This document shows, in pieces, positions 52,513 to 62,678 of a stretch of DNA of 64,000 nucleotides. The position numbers were made by a program, and so were the translations under genes. Position 1 is the first letter of the stretch. Each line of letters opens with the position of its first letter. The notes beneath the pieces were generated by a model. That model was given only the letters and a program-made list of their open reading frames with translations. It was not told where the DNA came from and searched no databases. Source of the stretch: Bradyrhizobium hipponense (GTDB taxonomy: Bacteria > Pseudomonadota > Alphaproteobacteria > Rhizobiales > Xanthobacteraceae); the NCBI RefSeq assembly GCF_008123965.1, contig NZ_VSTH01000015.1:84424-148423 (forward strand). Direction: 5' to 3'.

Positions 52513-54086
52513 GGCTGCGATCCTCCCATCTCTGCGGCAACAGGCGTGCCGCTCCCAAAGTTTCTATCATTGCGCATGATAGCGCGCATGATCTTTTCCT
52601 GCGTCGCCTCGGTGCCCGGAAACTCCCCGACGAAGGCACCGTCGTTCATGACGCAGATGCGGTCGCAGATGCCGAGCAGCTCGGGCATCTCCGAGGAGAT
52701 CACCACGACGCCGCGACCGGCCTCGGCGAGCTCGTTGATGATACAGTAAATCTCGTATTTCGCACCCACGTCGATGCCACGTGTCGGCTCGTCGAGGATC
52801 AGGACCTTCGGGTCGGTCATCAGCCATTTCGACAGCACCACCTTCTGCTGGTTGCCGCCGGAAAGCTGGCCGGTCTCCTGGTAGACGTCGGAGCAGCGGA
52901 TGCGCATGCGGCTGCGGTAGTCGCTGGCGACCTTGAGCTCGGCGATGTCGTCGATCACCCGGCGCGGGGCGACCTGGTCGAGGCTCGCCAGCGTGATGTT
53001 CTTGCGGACGTCGTCGGCCAGGATCAGCCCGAGCTGCTTGCGGTCCTCGGTGACGTAAGCGAGACCGGCATCGATCGCGGCGGCGACGCTCGGCAGCACG
53101 ATCTCGTGGCCTTCGAGCCGGATCGAGCCGCTGACATTGGTGCCCCAAGAGCGGCCGAACAGGCTCATGGCGAATTCGGTGCGGCCCGCGCCCATCAGCC
53201 CCGCAATGCCCACGACCTCGCCGCGCTTCACGCCGAAATTGACGTTCTTGATCACCTGCCGGTCGGGATGGATCGGATGATAGACCGACCAGTTCTCCAC
53301 GCCGAGGACGGGCTCGCCGATCTTCGCGCGGCGCTCCGGAAAACGGTGGGCGAGATCGCGATTGACCATGCTGCGGATGATGCGGTCCTCCTCGACCGGT
53401 TCGCTGCGGCAGTCGATACCGTCGACAGTACGGCCGTCGCGCAGCACGGTGATGTGGTCGGCGACGCGGGCGACCTCGTTGAGCTTGTGCGAGATCAGGA
53501 TCGAGCCGATGCCCTGCTCGCGGAACGTCATCAGGCGTTCGAGCAGCGCCGCGCTATCGGCTTCGTTCAGGCTCGCGGTCGGCTCGTCCAGGATCAGCAT
53601 CCGCACCCGCTTGGACAGCGCTTTCGCGATCTCGACCAGCTGCTGCTTGCCGACGCCGAGATCGGTGATCAGCGTATCCGGCGATTCCTTCAGGCCGACC
53701 TGCGCGAGCAGCTCGCGCGTGCGCCGGTACACTTCATCCCGGTCGATCACGCCGAGCTTCGAGGGCGGATGCGACAGGAAGATGTTTTCGGCGATCGACA
53801 TCAGCGGAATCAGCGCCAGCTCCTGGTGGATGATGATGATGCCGAGCGCCTCGGAATCGTTGATGTCGCGAAAGCGGCGCTCCTCGCCCTCGAAGACGAT
53901 GGTGCCCTCGTAGCTGCCCGCCGGATAGACCCCGCTCAACACCTTCATCAGCGTGGACTTGCCCGCGCCGTTCTCGCCGACGAGCGCATGGATCTGCCCG
54001 GCGTGAACCGAGAAATTGACGTCGCGCAGCGCCTGCACGCCTGAAAAGCTCTTGCTGACGTTGCGCATTTCGAGCATTGCGGTCAT
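52509..54086 (-). CDS. gguA: Sugar ABC transporter ATPase, duplicated (GguA type)
   Basis: 525 residues with two ABC domains. First: Walker A GENGAGKS (37-44), LSGVYPAG, and LILDEPTASL. The second has a degenerate Walker A (GLMGAGRTE), a signature SGGNQQKV and LILDEPTRGIDVG, the usual RbsA/XylG design. ATG 54086, or 54077 (MLEMRNVSKSF). Confidence 0.93.
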   Translation of the reverse strand: MTAMLEMRNVSKSFSGVQALRDVNFSVHAGQIHALVGENGAGKSTLMKVLSGVYPAGSYEGTIVFEGEERRFRDINDSEALGIIIIHQELALIPLMSIAENIFLSHPPSKLGVIDRDEVYRRTRELLAQVGLKESPDTLITDLGVGKQQLVEIAKALSKRVRMLILDEPTASLNEADSAALLERLMTFREQGIGSILISHKLNEVARVADHITVLRDGRTVDGIDCRSEPVEEDRIIRSMVNRDLAHRFPERRAKIGEPVLGVENWSVYHPIHPDRQVIKNVNFGVKRGEVVGIAGLMGAGRTEFAMSLFGRSWGTNVSGSIRLEGHEIVLPSVAAAIDAGLAYVTEDRKQLGLILADDVRKNITLASLDQVAPRRVIDDIAELKVASDYRSRMRIRCSDVYQETGQLSGGNQQKVVLSKWLMTDPKVLILDEPTRGIDVGAKYEIYCIINELAEAGRGVVVISSEMPELLGICDRICVMNDGAFVGEFPGTEATQEKIMRAIMRNDRNFGSGTPVAAEMGGSQP

Positions 54087-54115
54087 CGCTTCATGTCCCT
54101 GGACGTTTCCACAGC

Positions 54116-54199
54116 GTCATGGCCGGGCGTGTCCCGGCCATCCACGTGCAGCCGCTTGCGAGGTAGGACGTGGATGCCCGGGACAAGCCCGGGCATGAC
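54116..54199. repeat. Palindromic element between chvE and gguA
   Basis: Inverted arms of 32 bp at 54116-54147 and 54168-54199 (GTCATG-CCGGGC-TGTCCCGG-CATCCACGT, a few mismatches) with a 20-nt loop. A well-known type of Bradyrhizobium intergenic palindrome. As RNA it forms a strong hairpin after chvE; an extra small hairpin (CCTCTCCCCGC/GCGGAGAGAGG) is at 54238-54262. Confidence 0.85.
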
Positions 54200-54275
54200 G
54201 AATTGGTTGACATACGCTTTACCCCACCAGAGAGATCCTCTCCCCGCAAGAGCGGAGAGAGGGAGACGAGAGTTC

Positions 54276-55349
54276 CTACTGGAACTGCGCCTTCTTGTAG
54301 TAGCCGCCGTCGACCAGGATCTTCTCCCAATTGTCCTTGTAGACCACGACCGGCTTGAGCAGGTAGGACGGCACGGTCTTGGCGCCGTTCTCATAGGTCT
54401 TGGTGTCGTTGACGGTGACCTGCTTGCCGGCGAGCGCGGCATCGACCATGTCGGCCGTGACCTTGGCGAGGTCGCGGGTGTCCTTGAAGATGGTCGAATA
54501 CTGATCGCCGCGCAGCATCGCCTTGATCGAGGGCACCTCGGCGTCCTGGCCGCTGATAACAGGCATCGGCTGGTTGGCGCTGCCGTAGCCGACGCCCTTC
54601 AGCGAGGAGATGATACCGATCGAGAGGCCGTCATAGGGCGAAAGCACGGCGTTGACCTTCTTGTTGCCGTAGTAGGCGCTGAGCAGGTTGTCCATGCGGG
54701 CCTGCGCGGTGGCGCCGTCCCAGCGTAGCGTCGCGACCTTGTCCATGCCCATCTGGCCGGAGGCGACGACGAGCTTGCCGCTGTCGATATACGGCTTCAG
54801 CACGCTCATCGCGCCGTTGTAGAAGAAGTAGGCGTTGTTGTCGTCGGGCGAGCCGCCGAACAGCTCGATGTTGAAGGGCCCCTTGCCTTCCTTCAGGCCG
54901 AGCCCCTTTTCGATCGACTGAGCCTGCAGCACGCCGACCTGGAAGTTATCGAAGGTCGCGTAGTAGTCGACGTTCGGCGTGCCGCGGATCAGGCGATCAT
55001 AGGCGATCACGGTGATGCCCTTGGCCTTGGCCTGCTTCAGCACGTCCGAGAGGGTGGTGCCGTCGATCGCGGCGATCACCAGCGCTTTGGCGCCCTTGGT
55101 CACCATGTTCTCGACCTGCGAGAGCTGGTTCGGGATGTCGTCCTCGGCATATTGCAGGTCGGTGTTGTAGCCGCGCTCCTTCAGCGTCTTGACCATGTTG
55201 TTGCCGTCATCGATCCAGCGCGCCGAGGACTTGGTCGGCATGGCGATACCGACGGTGGCCTTGTCCTGGGCGGACGCGGTAACGCCTGCGGCCATCGTCG
55301 CAGCGCCGGCCAGTGCCAGTGCGAGGAATGTCGTCTTCAGTTTCAGCAT
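54276..55349 (-). CDS. chvE: Multiple sugar-binding periplasmic protein ChvE
   Basis: 357 residues. Signal peptide [28 protein letters not shown] (cleavage near SAQ|DK), then [22 protein letters not shown] and [26 protein letters not shown], which match ChvE/XylF. Binds aldoses such as galactose, arabinose, glucose or xylose. ATG 55349 has GGGAG 6 nt upstream. It heads the chvE-gguA-gguB unit. Confidence 0.93.
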   Translation of the reverse strand: MLKLKTTFLALALAGAATMAAGVTASAQDKATVGIAMPTKSSARWIDDGNNMVKTLKERGYNTDLQYAEDDIPNQLSQVENMVTKGAKALVIAAIDGTTLSDVLKQAKAKGITVIAYDRLIRGTPNVDYYATFDNFQVGVLQAQSIEKGLGLKEGKGPFNIELFGGSPDDNNAYFFYNGAMSVLKPYIDSGKLVVASGQMGMDKVATLRWDGATAQARMDNLLSAYYGNKKVNAVLSPYDGLSIGIISSLKGVGYGSANQPMPVISGQDAEVPSIKAMLRGDQYSTIFKDTRDLAKVTADMVDAALAGKQVTVNDTKTYENGAKTVPSYLLKPVVVYKDNWEKILVDGGYYKKAQFQ

Positions 55350-55366
55350 GTTTTACTCCCTATGTG

Positions 55367-55381
55367 GTCTATGTGTCAGAC
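55367..55381. promoter_or_regulatory. Possible GTC-N9-GAC operator before chvE
   Basis: GTCTATGTGTCAGAC, a dyad with four matched outer pairs, 17 nt before the chvE start. It shares GTC-N9-GAC with the palindrome at 63802-63820. Weak on its own. Confidence 0.3.
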
Positions 55382-55427
55382 TGCTTTTCGTTTCGTCGAG
55401 AACGCGGTGTGTACTGGCTCTGGTCTC

Positions 55428-56327
55428 CTATGCAAGCTTGACGTCGGGCTCCGCGCGACCGCGCGCGGAGACATCGAGCAGAAAGGTGCAGCCTGCCTGC
55501 GGATCGGCGGCGCGCGCCGCATCGTCCATGTTCTCCCAGGCGGAGGTCACCAGAAGGCGCGACAGATCGGGCCCAATGAAGGCGGGACAGCTCGCCTGGC
55601 GCGCCGGCACGCGCAGCGAACGCAGGCGCCCGCCTTGCGGGCTGTAAACATCGATGCGGCCCGCGCCCCAGCAGGCGTTCCAGATTTGCCCGTCGGCATC
55701 GACCACCGAGCCGTCGAGGCCGCCGATCCCGGTGTGGCGCAACAGCACCTCCGGCTCGCCGCGCGGCAGACCGGTCGCGGGATTGAGCGGGACGGCGTAG
55801 AGCACCGCGCGCGCGGTGTCGGCGAAGTAGCCGGTGGCGCCATCGGGGGAGAAGCAGATCGAGTTAGGAATGCTGATGCGGGGGAACAGCATCGAGATGT
55901 TGCCGCGATGGAGCGCATAGATCGCGCCCGCGCCCGGCTCGGCGTGACGCCCCATGGTGCCGATCCAGAACGTGCCCGACTGATGCACGCGGCAATCGTT
56001 GGAGCGGGTGCCGGGATTGTCGGCCTCAAGCGGACAGAACAGCGTCATCGCGCCATCGGCAAGGTCACGGATGTAGAGACCGTCCTCGGCCACGATCAGC
56101 TGGCGTTCGGCATCGATGCGCCCGAGCGCGCTCGCCATCCGGCCAAGCGCGTGGACGCGGGTGCTTCCGCTGGAAAGGTGCGCCTCGAACAGCCGTCCCT
56201 CAAGAATGTCGAACCACCAGGCAGTATCGGTGGCGACGTCATAGGTCGGCCCTTCGCCGAGATGGCAGTGCTCGGCGGAGAGGACCGAGGTCGGCACCTC
56301 TTCTTCCGTCATGGCATCTTCCGTCAC
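55428..56327 (-). CDS. SMP-30/gluconolactonase-family sugar lactonase
   Basis: 299 residues, six-bladed beta-propeller. Metal-site residues are visible: the Glu in CHLGEGPTY, the Asn in RSNDCRVHQSG, and the Asn and Asp in SIPNSICFSPDG and GGLDGSVVDADG. Opens the aldonolactone produced by the dehydrogenase gene 57403-58335. GTG at 56327 overlaps the epimerase stop as GTGA; ATG 56312 has a GGAAG site and is nearly as good. Confidence 0.9.
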   Translation of the reverse strand: MTEDAMTEEEVPTSVLSAEHCHLGEGPTYDVATDTAWWFDILEGRLFEAHLSSGSTRVHALGRMASALGRIDAERQLIVAEDGLYIRDLADGAMTLFCPLEADNPGTRSNDCRVHQSGTFWIGTMGRHAEPGAGAIYALHRGNISMLFPRISIPNSICFSPDGATGYFADTARAVLYAVPLNPATGLPRGEPEVLLRHTGIGGLDGSVVDADGQIWNACWGAGRIDVYSPQGGRLRSLRVPARQASCPAFIGPDLSRLLVTSAWENMDDAARAADPQAGCTFLLDVSARGRAEPDVKLA

Positions 56328-57400
56328 GTCGCCCTCGCTGCAAACCGGTACACCGTGTGATGACGATAGACCTCGTCGGGCGCGAGGCGCGGACTCGGAA
56401 AGTCCGGCCGGTTCGGCGCATCCGGCCAGATGTGCGGCTCCAGGCAGATGGCGTCCGACTGCCGGATGAGCTTGCCGCCCTTGCCCGCAATCGTGCCGTC
56501 GAGATAGTTGCCGGAATAGACCTGAAGGCCGGGCTGATCGGTCAACAGCTCCATGATCCTACCCGAGCGCGGCGCCTCCAGCCGCGCTGTGAGAGCAAGC
56601 TTGCCGTCGCGCGCCAGGCAGTAGGTGTGGTCATAGCCCCTGCCGTGACGCAATTGCTGATCGCTCTGGCGGATGCGCTCGCCCACCGGCGTTGCGTTGC
56701 GGAAATCAAACGGCGTTCCGGCCACTGCACGCGGCGGCTCCGGCAGCGGGATGGCGGTCGGGTCGATGGCAAGAAAATGCTCGGCGGCCACCGTCAGCCG
56801 GTGATCGAGGATGGACGTGCCTGACGTGGCGCCCTCGAGGTTGAAGAAGCTGTGGTTGGTCAGGTTGACGATGGTCGGGCGATCGGCTCGCGCCTCCATG
56901 CTCAGCGACAGCTCGGTCGGGCCGGTGACGCGGTAGGTCAGGCGCACATCGAGCCGGCCGGGATAATTCTCTTCGCCATGCGGGCTCGTATAGGTGAGCG
57001 TCACCGCGGGCTCCTTGCCGTCGTCGATCCCGCCAATCTCCCAGAGCTTTCGGTCGAACCCGTCGAGACCGCCGTGCAGTGCATTGGGGCCGTTGTTGAC
57101 GGGAAGTTGCACCGTCTCGCCGTCGAGCGAAAATTGCCCCTTGGCAATGCGATTGGCATAGCGGCCGACGGTGGCGCCGAAAAATTTTCGCTCGGCTAGA
57201 TAGCCGGCAAACGCATCGTGTCCGAGCACGACATCGTCGTAACCGCCTTTTACATCCGGCACGACCAGGGCCTGAAGAACGGCGCCGTAGGTGATGACGC
57301 GGGCCTCGAATCCGCCCGCCCCGCGCAGCACGATGCGCTCGACCATGCGGCCATCCGGCAGCATTCCGAAGACGTCTTTCTCTATTTTCGAGCCAGCCAT
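56324..57400 (-). CDS. Aldose 1-epimerase (mutarotase)
   Basis: 358 residues of the galactose-mutarotase fold. GRYANRIAKGQF and NGPNALHGGLDGFDRKLW hold the substrate Arg and first His, TNHSFFNLEG the general-acid His, and YDHTYCLA and LQVYSGNYLDG follow. Converts alpha and beta anomers for the dehydrogenase. ATG 57400 (MAGSKIEKDVFG) is chosen as the family start; the longer frame is not supported. Confidence 0.94.
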   Translation of the reverse strand: MAGSKIEKDVFGMLPDGRMVERIVLRGAGGFEARVITYGAVLQALVVPDVKGGYDDVVLGHDAFAGYLAERKFFGATVGRYANRIAKGQFSLDGETVQLPVNNGPNALHGGLDGFDRKLWEIGGIDDGKEPAVTLTYTSPHGEENYPGRLDVRLTYRVTGPTELSLSMEARADRPTIVNLTNHSFFNLEGATSGTSILDHRLTVAAEHFLAIDPTAIPLPEPPRAVAGTPFDFRNATPVGERIRQSDQQLRHGRGYDHTYCLARDGKLALTARLEAPRSGRIMELLTDQPGLQVYSGNYLDGTIAGKGGKLIRQSDAICLEPHIWPDAPNRPDFPSPRLAPDEVYRHHTVYRFAARAT

Positions 57401-57402
57401 GT

Positions 57403-58335
57403 CTAGTCCACAAACGGTTCGACGAGAGTGCGCCTGCCGAGCAGGAAAGCATCGGCCACGAGACGAAGCGGGGCAAGGTCGACGTCGCTCATGCCGGTGG
57501 TGGCGAGTGTGACGAAACGCCGGTACAACTCGCGATATTCCTGATCGGGTGCCTCGGCAAGTACCTTGTCGTCCACGGCCATGCGCCGCCCGCCACCCGA
57601 CAATGTCATCAGGCCCCGGTCGGTCTCCGCGACGATATCCCAGCTCTGCGGGCCGGTCTGGCGGAAATCGAACTCGGCCGTGACCGGCAGTCCGCCGATG
57701 TCGGCCATTGTCAGGTTCGCGGCGATCGGCGCTTGGCAATTGGCGGGAAAGGCAAGCTCGGCCGCCGTGACGAACACGGGGCGCGGCAGGATGCGGGTCA
57801 GGATCGAGAGCGCGTTGATGCCGGGATCGAACACGCCGAGCCCGCCTGGCTCCCAGATCCAGCCCTGCCCTGGATGCCAGACCCGAACATCCTCCTTCCA
57901 GCTGATGTGCACGGATTTGATCCGGGATGTGGCGAGCCATTCGCGCGCGGGCTCGACTGCGGGCGCGTAACGCGAATGCCAAGTCGCAAACAGCGTGCGC
58001 TTTGCCGCCGCCGCCATCGCGATCAACGGATCGAGCTCGGCAACGCCTGTGCCCGGAGGCTTCTCCAGCATCACGTGCTTGCCGGCGGCAAGCGCGGCAA
58101 CGGCCTGGGCGCGCCGCACCTGCGGCGGGGTGCACAACGAGACTGCGTCGATTGCGGGCCCCTTCTCAAGGAGTTCCTCGATCGTGGCAAAATGCGGCAG
58201 GCCCGGCAGCGAGGCGTTGCGGCTGGCAACGGCGGCCAGCGTCGCGCCTGGTATCGCGGCGATCGCACCGACATGTTGGTCGCGCGCGATCTTGCCGAAG
58301 CCGACGATGGCGATGCGAAGTTCGGTCACGCTCAC
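57403..58335 (-). CDS. Gfo/Idh/MocA-family sugar 1-dehydrogenase (galactose/arabinose type)
   Basis: 310 residues. Rossmann motif IAIVGFGKIARDQH (8-21) and the catalytic EKPP (91-94) with GINALSILTRILP as the substrate block resemble D-galactose and L-arabinose 1-dehydrogenases of the De Ley-Doudoroff-like oxidative route. The neighbours (epimerase, lactonase, aldose transporters) agree. GTG start at 58335 overlaps the regulator's stop as GTGA. Confidence 0.88.
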   Translation of the reverse strand: MSVTELRIAIVGFGKIARDQHVGAIAAIPGATLAAVASRNASLPGLPHFATIEELLEKGPAIDAVSLCTPPQVRRAQAVAALAAGKHVMLEKPPGTGVAELDPLIAMAAAAKRTLFATWHSRYAPAVEPAREWLATSRIKSVHISWKEDVRVWHPGQGWIWEPGGLGVFDPGINALSILTRILPRPVFVTAAELAFPANCQAPIAANLTMADIGGLPVTAEFDFRQTGPQSWDIVAETDRGLMTLSGGGRRMAVDDKVLAEAPDQEYRELYRRFVTLATTGMSDVDLAPLRLVADAFLLGRRTLVEPFVD

Positions 58336-59099
58336 TCTCCAGTATCCGCGGATGGTGCTTCTGCCGGTCCAGTCTCGATCACCGTGCCTTCGTGGCGGCT
58401 CATGCCGTTGTGAATGACATAGACCATAGCCTCGGATGCCATGTTGACATCACCTGCCGCGATAGCATCGACGATCTTCTGATGCCAGAGCAGAACCGTG
58501 TCGCGGTCCTCCGGTTCGACCGGGGCGCTGAGCAGGAACGAGGCACGCAGGGCAGCCTCGATGACATGGCCGATCGAGCGCATGAATAGATTTCCGGACG
58601 CGCGCGCAACCGCGACGTGGAGCGCGAGGTCGGCGTCGGCAAAGCGAACGGAATCGGAGGCCTCGAGCCGCATTCGATCCATGCAGCGGCGCAGCTCGGC
58701 AAGATCCTCTTCCGATCGCCGTCCCGCCGCCAGCACGGCCGCGCGCGGCTCGACCGCGAGACGAATCTCGGCAAGGTCGTTGAGAAAGCGCTTATCGATG
58801 CCGGCGTCCAGATGCCAGGCCAGCACATCGGCGTCGAACATGTTCCAGGCGCCGCGCTCGCGCACGACGGTGCCAACCCGCGCCTTGGTGGTGAGCAGCC
58901 CCTTGGCCACCAGCGTCTTCACGCTCTCCCGCAACACCGGCCGCGACACGCCGAACATCGCGGTCAGCTCGGCATCGCCCGGCAGCCGTGTCCCTTCGGC
59001 GTAACGGCCGGCGATGATGTCGACGCCGATCGAGCGGGCCACTTCCGCATGATTGGAGTGAGCCCGCTGCGTCGGGATGACGACAATGCGCGAGGTCAT
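58332..59099 (-). CDS. GntR-type regulator, FadR subfamily
   Basis: 255 residues. Winged helix (VARSIGVDIIAGRYAEGTRLPGDAELTAMFGVSRPVLRESVKTL) and an all-helical FCD domain with the metal-binding pattern (Asp, His in DADLALHVAVARASGN and later His). Homologous regulators such as LgoR/GalR control sugar-acid genes. It is embedded in the operon between the transporter and enzyme genes and probably acts at the palindrome 63802-63820. Confidence 0.9.
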   Translation of the reverse strand: MTSRIVVIPTQRAHSNHAEVARSIGVDIIAGRYAEGTRLPGDAELTAMFGVSRPVLRESVKTLVAKGLLTTKARVGTVVRERGAWNMFDADVLAWHLDAGIDKRFLNDLAEIRLAVEPRAAVLAAGRRSEEDLAELRRCMDRMRLEASDSVRFADADLALHVAVARASGNLFMRSIGHVIEAALRASFLLSAPVEPEDRDTVLLWHQKIVDAIAAGDVNMASEAMVYVIHNGMSRHEGTVIETGPAEAPSADTGE

Positions 59100-60076
59100 G
59101 ACGCTGCTCCTGCACTCTTCGCCACGGGCCGGCGCGCGAGCGCGACCAGCGCCTGCTGCAAGGCGATGAAGGCAAACAGCAATACGCCGGTCGCGATCTT
59201 GGTCCACCAGCTCGACAGCGTGCCGTCGAAATTGATGTAGGTCTGGATCAAGCCCTGGATCAGCACGCCGAGAAAGGTGCCGATCACCGAGCCCTGCCCG
59301 CCTGTCAGCAGCGTGCCGCCGATCACGACCGCGGCGATGGTGTCGAGCTCGACGCCGACGGCGGAGAGCGAGTAGCCGGCGCTGGTATAGAACGAGAAAA
59401 CGATGCCGGCGATGCCTGCGAGCAGGCTCGACAGCATATAGATTCGCACCGTCATCCGTCCAACCGCAACGCCCATCAGGTTCGCGGCCACGCGGTTGCC
59501 GCCAAGCGCGTAGACGTTGGCGCCGAACCGCGTGAGAGTCAGCAGCAGCGCACCTCCGATCACGATCGCGAGCATGATGATCGCAATCGCCGTCAATCGG
59601 CCGCCGCCGGGCAATCGCAACGCGAAGTCCGACACCGTCGAATAGATTGGCGCGGTGATCGGCACCGATTCCGTCGAGAGCAGGAAGCTGGCGCCGCGGG
59701 CCAGAAACATGCCGGCCAGGGTCACGATGAAGGGCGGCAGGTCGAAGACGTGGATGACGGCGCCCATCGCCGCGCCGAAGCCCGCCGAGAGCACAAGGAT
59801 AGCGACGAAGGCGACCAGCGGCGGCACGCCCCAGCGCTCGATCGCGAGCGCGACGAACACGGTGGTGAAGCCAATCACCGAGCCGACCGAGAGATCGATG
59901 CCGCCGGAGATGATCACGAAGGTCATTCCGGTGGCGACAATGCCGAGGAAGGCATTGTCGGTGAGGAGATTGCCGACCACGCGGGTGGAAGCGATGTTGG
60001 GGAACTGCACCGCGCAAAGCGCGAATCCCAGGACGAGCACGATGGCCGTGATGAGGACGGGCGGCAGGCCTTTCAT
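59096..60076 (-). CDS. yjfF: Sugar ABC transporter permease (YjfF type)
   Basis: 326 residues, about ten membrane segments. GGIDLSVGSVIGFTTVFVA and FIVTLAGMFLARGASFLL are family-2 permease motifs, and the C-terminal TGGQGSVIGTFLGVLIQGLI is typical. Forms a heterodimer with the YtfT-type permease next to it. ATG 60076 overlaps the ytfT stop as ATGA. Confidence 0.88.
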   Translation of the reverse strand: MKGLPPVLITAIVLVLGFALCAVQFPNIASTRVVGNLLTDNAFLGIVATGMTFVIISGGIDLSVGSVIGFTTVFVALAIERWGVPPLVAFVAILVLSAGFGAAMGAVIHVFDLPPFIVTLAGMFLARGASFLLSTESVPITAPIYSTVSDFALRLPGGGRLTAIAIIMLAIVIGGALLLTLTRFGANVYALGGNRVAANLMGVAVGRMTVRIYMLSSLLAGIAGIVFSFYTSAGYSLSAVGVELDTIAAVVIGGTLLTGGQGSVIGTFLGVLIQGLIQTYINFDGTLSSWWTKIATGVLLFAFIALQQALVALARRPVAKSAGAAS

Positions 60077-61065
60077 GCCTTCGCCCTCCGCAACCGGGCC
60101 ACAACCCCGGAGAAGCCCGACAGCTTCGGCGATTGCAGCAGCAGCACGGCTAGCACCACCACCGCCTTGACCAGCAGGTTGAATTCCGGCGGATAGCCGG
60201 ACAGCAGAATGCCGGTGTTCATGGTCTGGATGATCAGCGCGCCGAGCACGGCCAGCACGAGGCTGAAGCGTCCGCCGAACAGCGAGGTGCCGCCGATCAC
60301 CACCGCAAGGATCGCGTCGAGCTCGAGCCAGAGGCCGGCATTGTTGGCATCCGCGCCCATGATGTCGGCCGCCGCGATCACGCCGGCGAGCGCGGCACAG
60401 ACGCCGCACCAGACGTAGACTGCCAAAATCATCGCGCGCGTGCCGACGCCGGCAAGCTCGCTCGCCCGCGCATTGCCGCCGGTCGCCTCGATCAGGAGCC
60501 CGAGTGCCGAGCCGCGCACCACCGCGCCGGTGAGGATCAGCATCCCCAGCGCAATCGCGACCGGCACCGGCACGCCGAGGATGGAGCCATTGCCGAGCCA
60601 GACCAGGTCGGGCGAGCTGAAGGTCACGATACGCCCTTCGGTGATGAGCTGGGCGATGCCGCGGCCCGCCACCATCAGGATCAGCGTCGCGACGATCGGC
60701 TGCATGCCGAGCACGCTGACGAGAAAGCCGTTCCACAATCCGCAGACGAGCCCGGCGCCGAGCGCAGCCGCCAGCACGACCGGCAGCCCATGACTGTCGG
60801 CAAGGCTCGCCGCGATTGCACCCGAGATCGCCATCACTGCGCCGACCGAAAGATCGATGCCGCGCGTGGCGATCACCAGCACCATACCGAGCGAGAGCAG
60901 CGCCACCGGCGTGCCGCGATTGAGCACATCGATCAGGCTGCCGAACAGGCGACCATCCTGGAGGCGCAGATCGAAGAATTGGGGCGACACCACCCGGTCG
61001 ACCGCCAGGATGACGATCAGCGCAAGTATCTGGGCAAGGCCGCGGCGCGGCAGCAGCGCTGTCAT
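60073..61065 (-). CDS. ytfT: Sugar ABC transporter permease (YtfT type)
   Basis: 330 residues, about ten membrane segments. ATRGIDLSVGAVMAISGAI and PIVATLILMVAGRGIAQLI are the family motifs; GGTSLFGGRFSLVLAVLGALIIQTMNT near the end. Partner of YjfF. ATG 61065 overlaps the ytfR stop as ATGA. Confidence 0.88.
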   Translation of the reverse strand: MTALLPRRGLAQILALIVILAVDRVVSPQFFDLRLQDGRLFGSLIDVLNRGTPVALLSLGMVLVIATRGIDLSVGAVMAISGAIAASLADSHGLPVVLAAALGAGLVCGLWNGFLVSVLGMQPIVATLILMVAGRGIAQLITEGRIVTFSSPDLVWLGNGSILGVPVPVAIALGMLILTGAVVRGSALGLLIEATGGNARASELAGVGTRAMILAVYVWCGVCAALAGVIAAADIMGADANNAGLWLELDAILAVVIGGTSLFGGRFSLVLAVLGALIIQTMNTGILLSGYPPEFNLLVKAVVVLAVLLLQSPKLSGFSGVVARLRRAKA

Positions 61066-62600
61066 GCCCGCCCCTCATGCGCAACAACAGCGCTATCGGC
61101 GGCGATGGCCGCGAGAATGTTGCTGATGTCGATCGCCTCGCCCGTGAGCTCGTCGACATGCGCGCGATCGCGCAGAACTACCACGCGGTCGGAATAGGTC
61201 ACGATCTCGTCTAACTCGGAGGAGATCACGAGCAGGGCCAGCCCGTCGTCGCAGAGCTCGCGAATCAGGCGGATGATCTCGGCATGTGCGCCGACGTCGA
61301 TGCCGCGGGTTGGCTCGTCCAGCACGAGAAGACGCGGCGAGGTCGCGAGCCAGCGTGCCAGTAGCACCTTCTGCTGGTTGCCGCCGGACAACAGCCCGAC
61401 AGGGCGTTCCGGATCGGGCGGGCGGATGTCGAGCATCTTGACGTAACGGCTTGCGATCTCGTCCTGCTCGCGGCGCGACAGCGGCCTGTGCAGGCCACGC
61501 TTGGCCTGGAGCGCGAGCACGATGTTCTCGCGCACGGTGAGCTCGGCGACGATGCCGTCGGTCTTGCGCTCCTCCGGACAATAGCCAAAGCCGTGGCGCA
61601 CGCCGTCGCGCGGCGACAGGAGCCGTACGGGCTCGCCTTCAACCTTCGCCTGCCCGCGATCGGCGCGCTCGGCGCCGAACACCAGCCGCGCCGTCTCGGT
61701 CCGGCCCGAGCCGAGCAGGCCGGCGAGACCCACGACCTCACCATGCCGCAGTTCGAGATTGAACGGCGCGACATAGCCGGCCTTGCCATAGCCTTCGAAG
61801 CTCGCACAGACTTCGCGCGCCTGATGCTCGCCCGTAGCCGCGCGCACGCTGGTGGTTTCGGCTAGCTCGCGGCCGAGCATCATCCGGATCAGCTCGAGCC
61901 GCGGCAGCGAGGCAGTCTCGCGCTGACCGACCAGGCGGCCATTTCGCAGCACCGTGATGCAATCGGAGATCTCGTAGACCTGGTCGAGAAAATGGCTGAC
62001 GAAAACGATTCCGATGCCGCGGCCGGCGAGCTGGCGCATGATATCGAAGAGGATCTCGACCTCGTGGCGGTCGAGGCTCGCGGTCGGCTCGTCGAGGATC
62101 AGCACGCGCGCCGATAAATCGACGGCGCGCGCGATTGCGGTGACATGCTGCACTGCGACCGAATAGCTGCCGAGCGGCGCTGAGACATCGATATCGAGGC
62201 CGAACCCGCCGAGTAGCGCTTTCGCACGGCGGCGCATTTCGGCTTCGCGCACGATGCCGAGGCGCATCGGCTGGCGGTCCAGGAACAGGTTTTGCGCCAC
62301 CGAGAGGTTCGGCAGCAGATTGACCTCCTGGTAGACGGTGGCGATGCCGGCCTGAAGCGCCGCCTTGGCCGAGCGCGGCGCGACCTCTTCGCCGCTGATG
62401 CGGATGACGCCTGCATCGCGCGGGAACACGCCGGTGATCGCCTTGATCAGCGTGGACTTGCCGGCGCCGTTCTCGCCGAGCAGTGCATGGATCTCGCCGG
62501 CACGCAGCGTGAAGTCGACTTCCTGCAACGCACGCACCGCACCAAAGCTCTTGCTGATCCCGCGCGCCTCCAGCAGCGAAGGAGCAGGGCTGTTCTCCAT
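61062..62600 (-). CDS. ytfR: Sugar ABC transporter ATPase, duplicated (YtfR type)
   Basis: 512 residues with two ABC domains. First: Walker A GENGAGKS (42-49), LILDEPTASLD, FVSHFLDQVYEI. Second: degenerate GLLGSGRTE, SGGNQQKVLLAR, LVLDEPTRGIDVG. ATG 62600 (MENSPAPSLLEARGISKSFG) is taken over a longer in-frame start upstream that would cross a hairpin. Confidence 0.9.
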   Translation of the reverse strand: MENSPAPSLLEARGISKSFGAVRALQEVDFTLRAGEIHALLGENGAGKSTLIKAITGVFPRDAGVIRISGEEVAPRSAKAALQAGIATVYQEVNLLPNLSVAQNLFLDRQPMRLGIVREAEMRRRAKALLGGFGLDIDVSAPLGSYSVAVQHVTAIARAVDLSARVLILDEPTASLDRHEVEILFDIMRQLAGRGIGIVFVSHFLDQVYEISDCITVLRNGRLVGQRETASLPRLELIRMMLGRELAETTSVRAATGEHQAREVCASFEGYGKAGYVAPFNLELRHGEVVGLAGLLGSGRTETARLVFGAERADRGQAKVEGEPVRLLSPRDGVRHGFGYCPEERKTDGIVAELTVRENIVLALQAKRGLHRPLSRREQDEIASRYVKMLDIRPPDPERPVGLLSGGNQQKVLLARWLATSPRLLVLDEPTRGIDVGAHAEIIRLIRELCDDGLALLVISSELDEIVTYSDRVVVLRDRAHVDELTGEAIDISNILAAIAADSAVVAHEGRA

Positions 62601-62678
62601 GACAAATTCACTCCCACCGGCACCCGCTTGTGACGCGGACACCCAGCCTATTCGTTCGCACAGCGGTTTCGAAGAGGG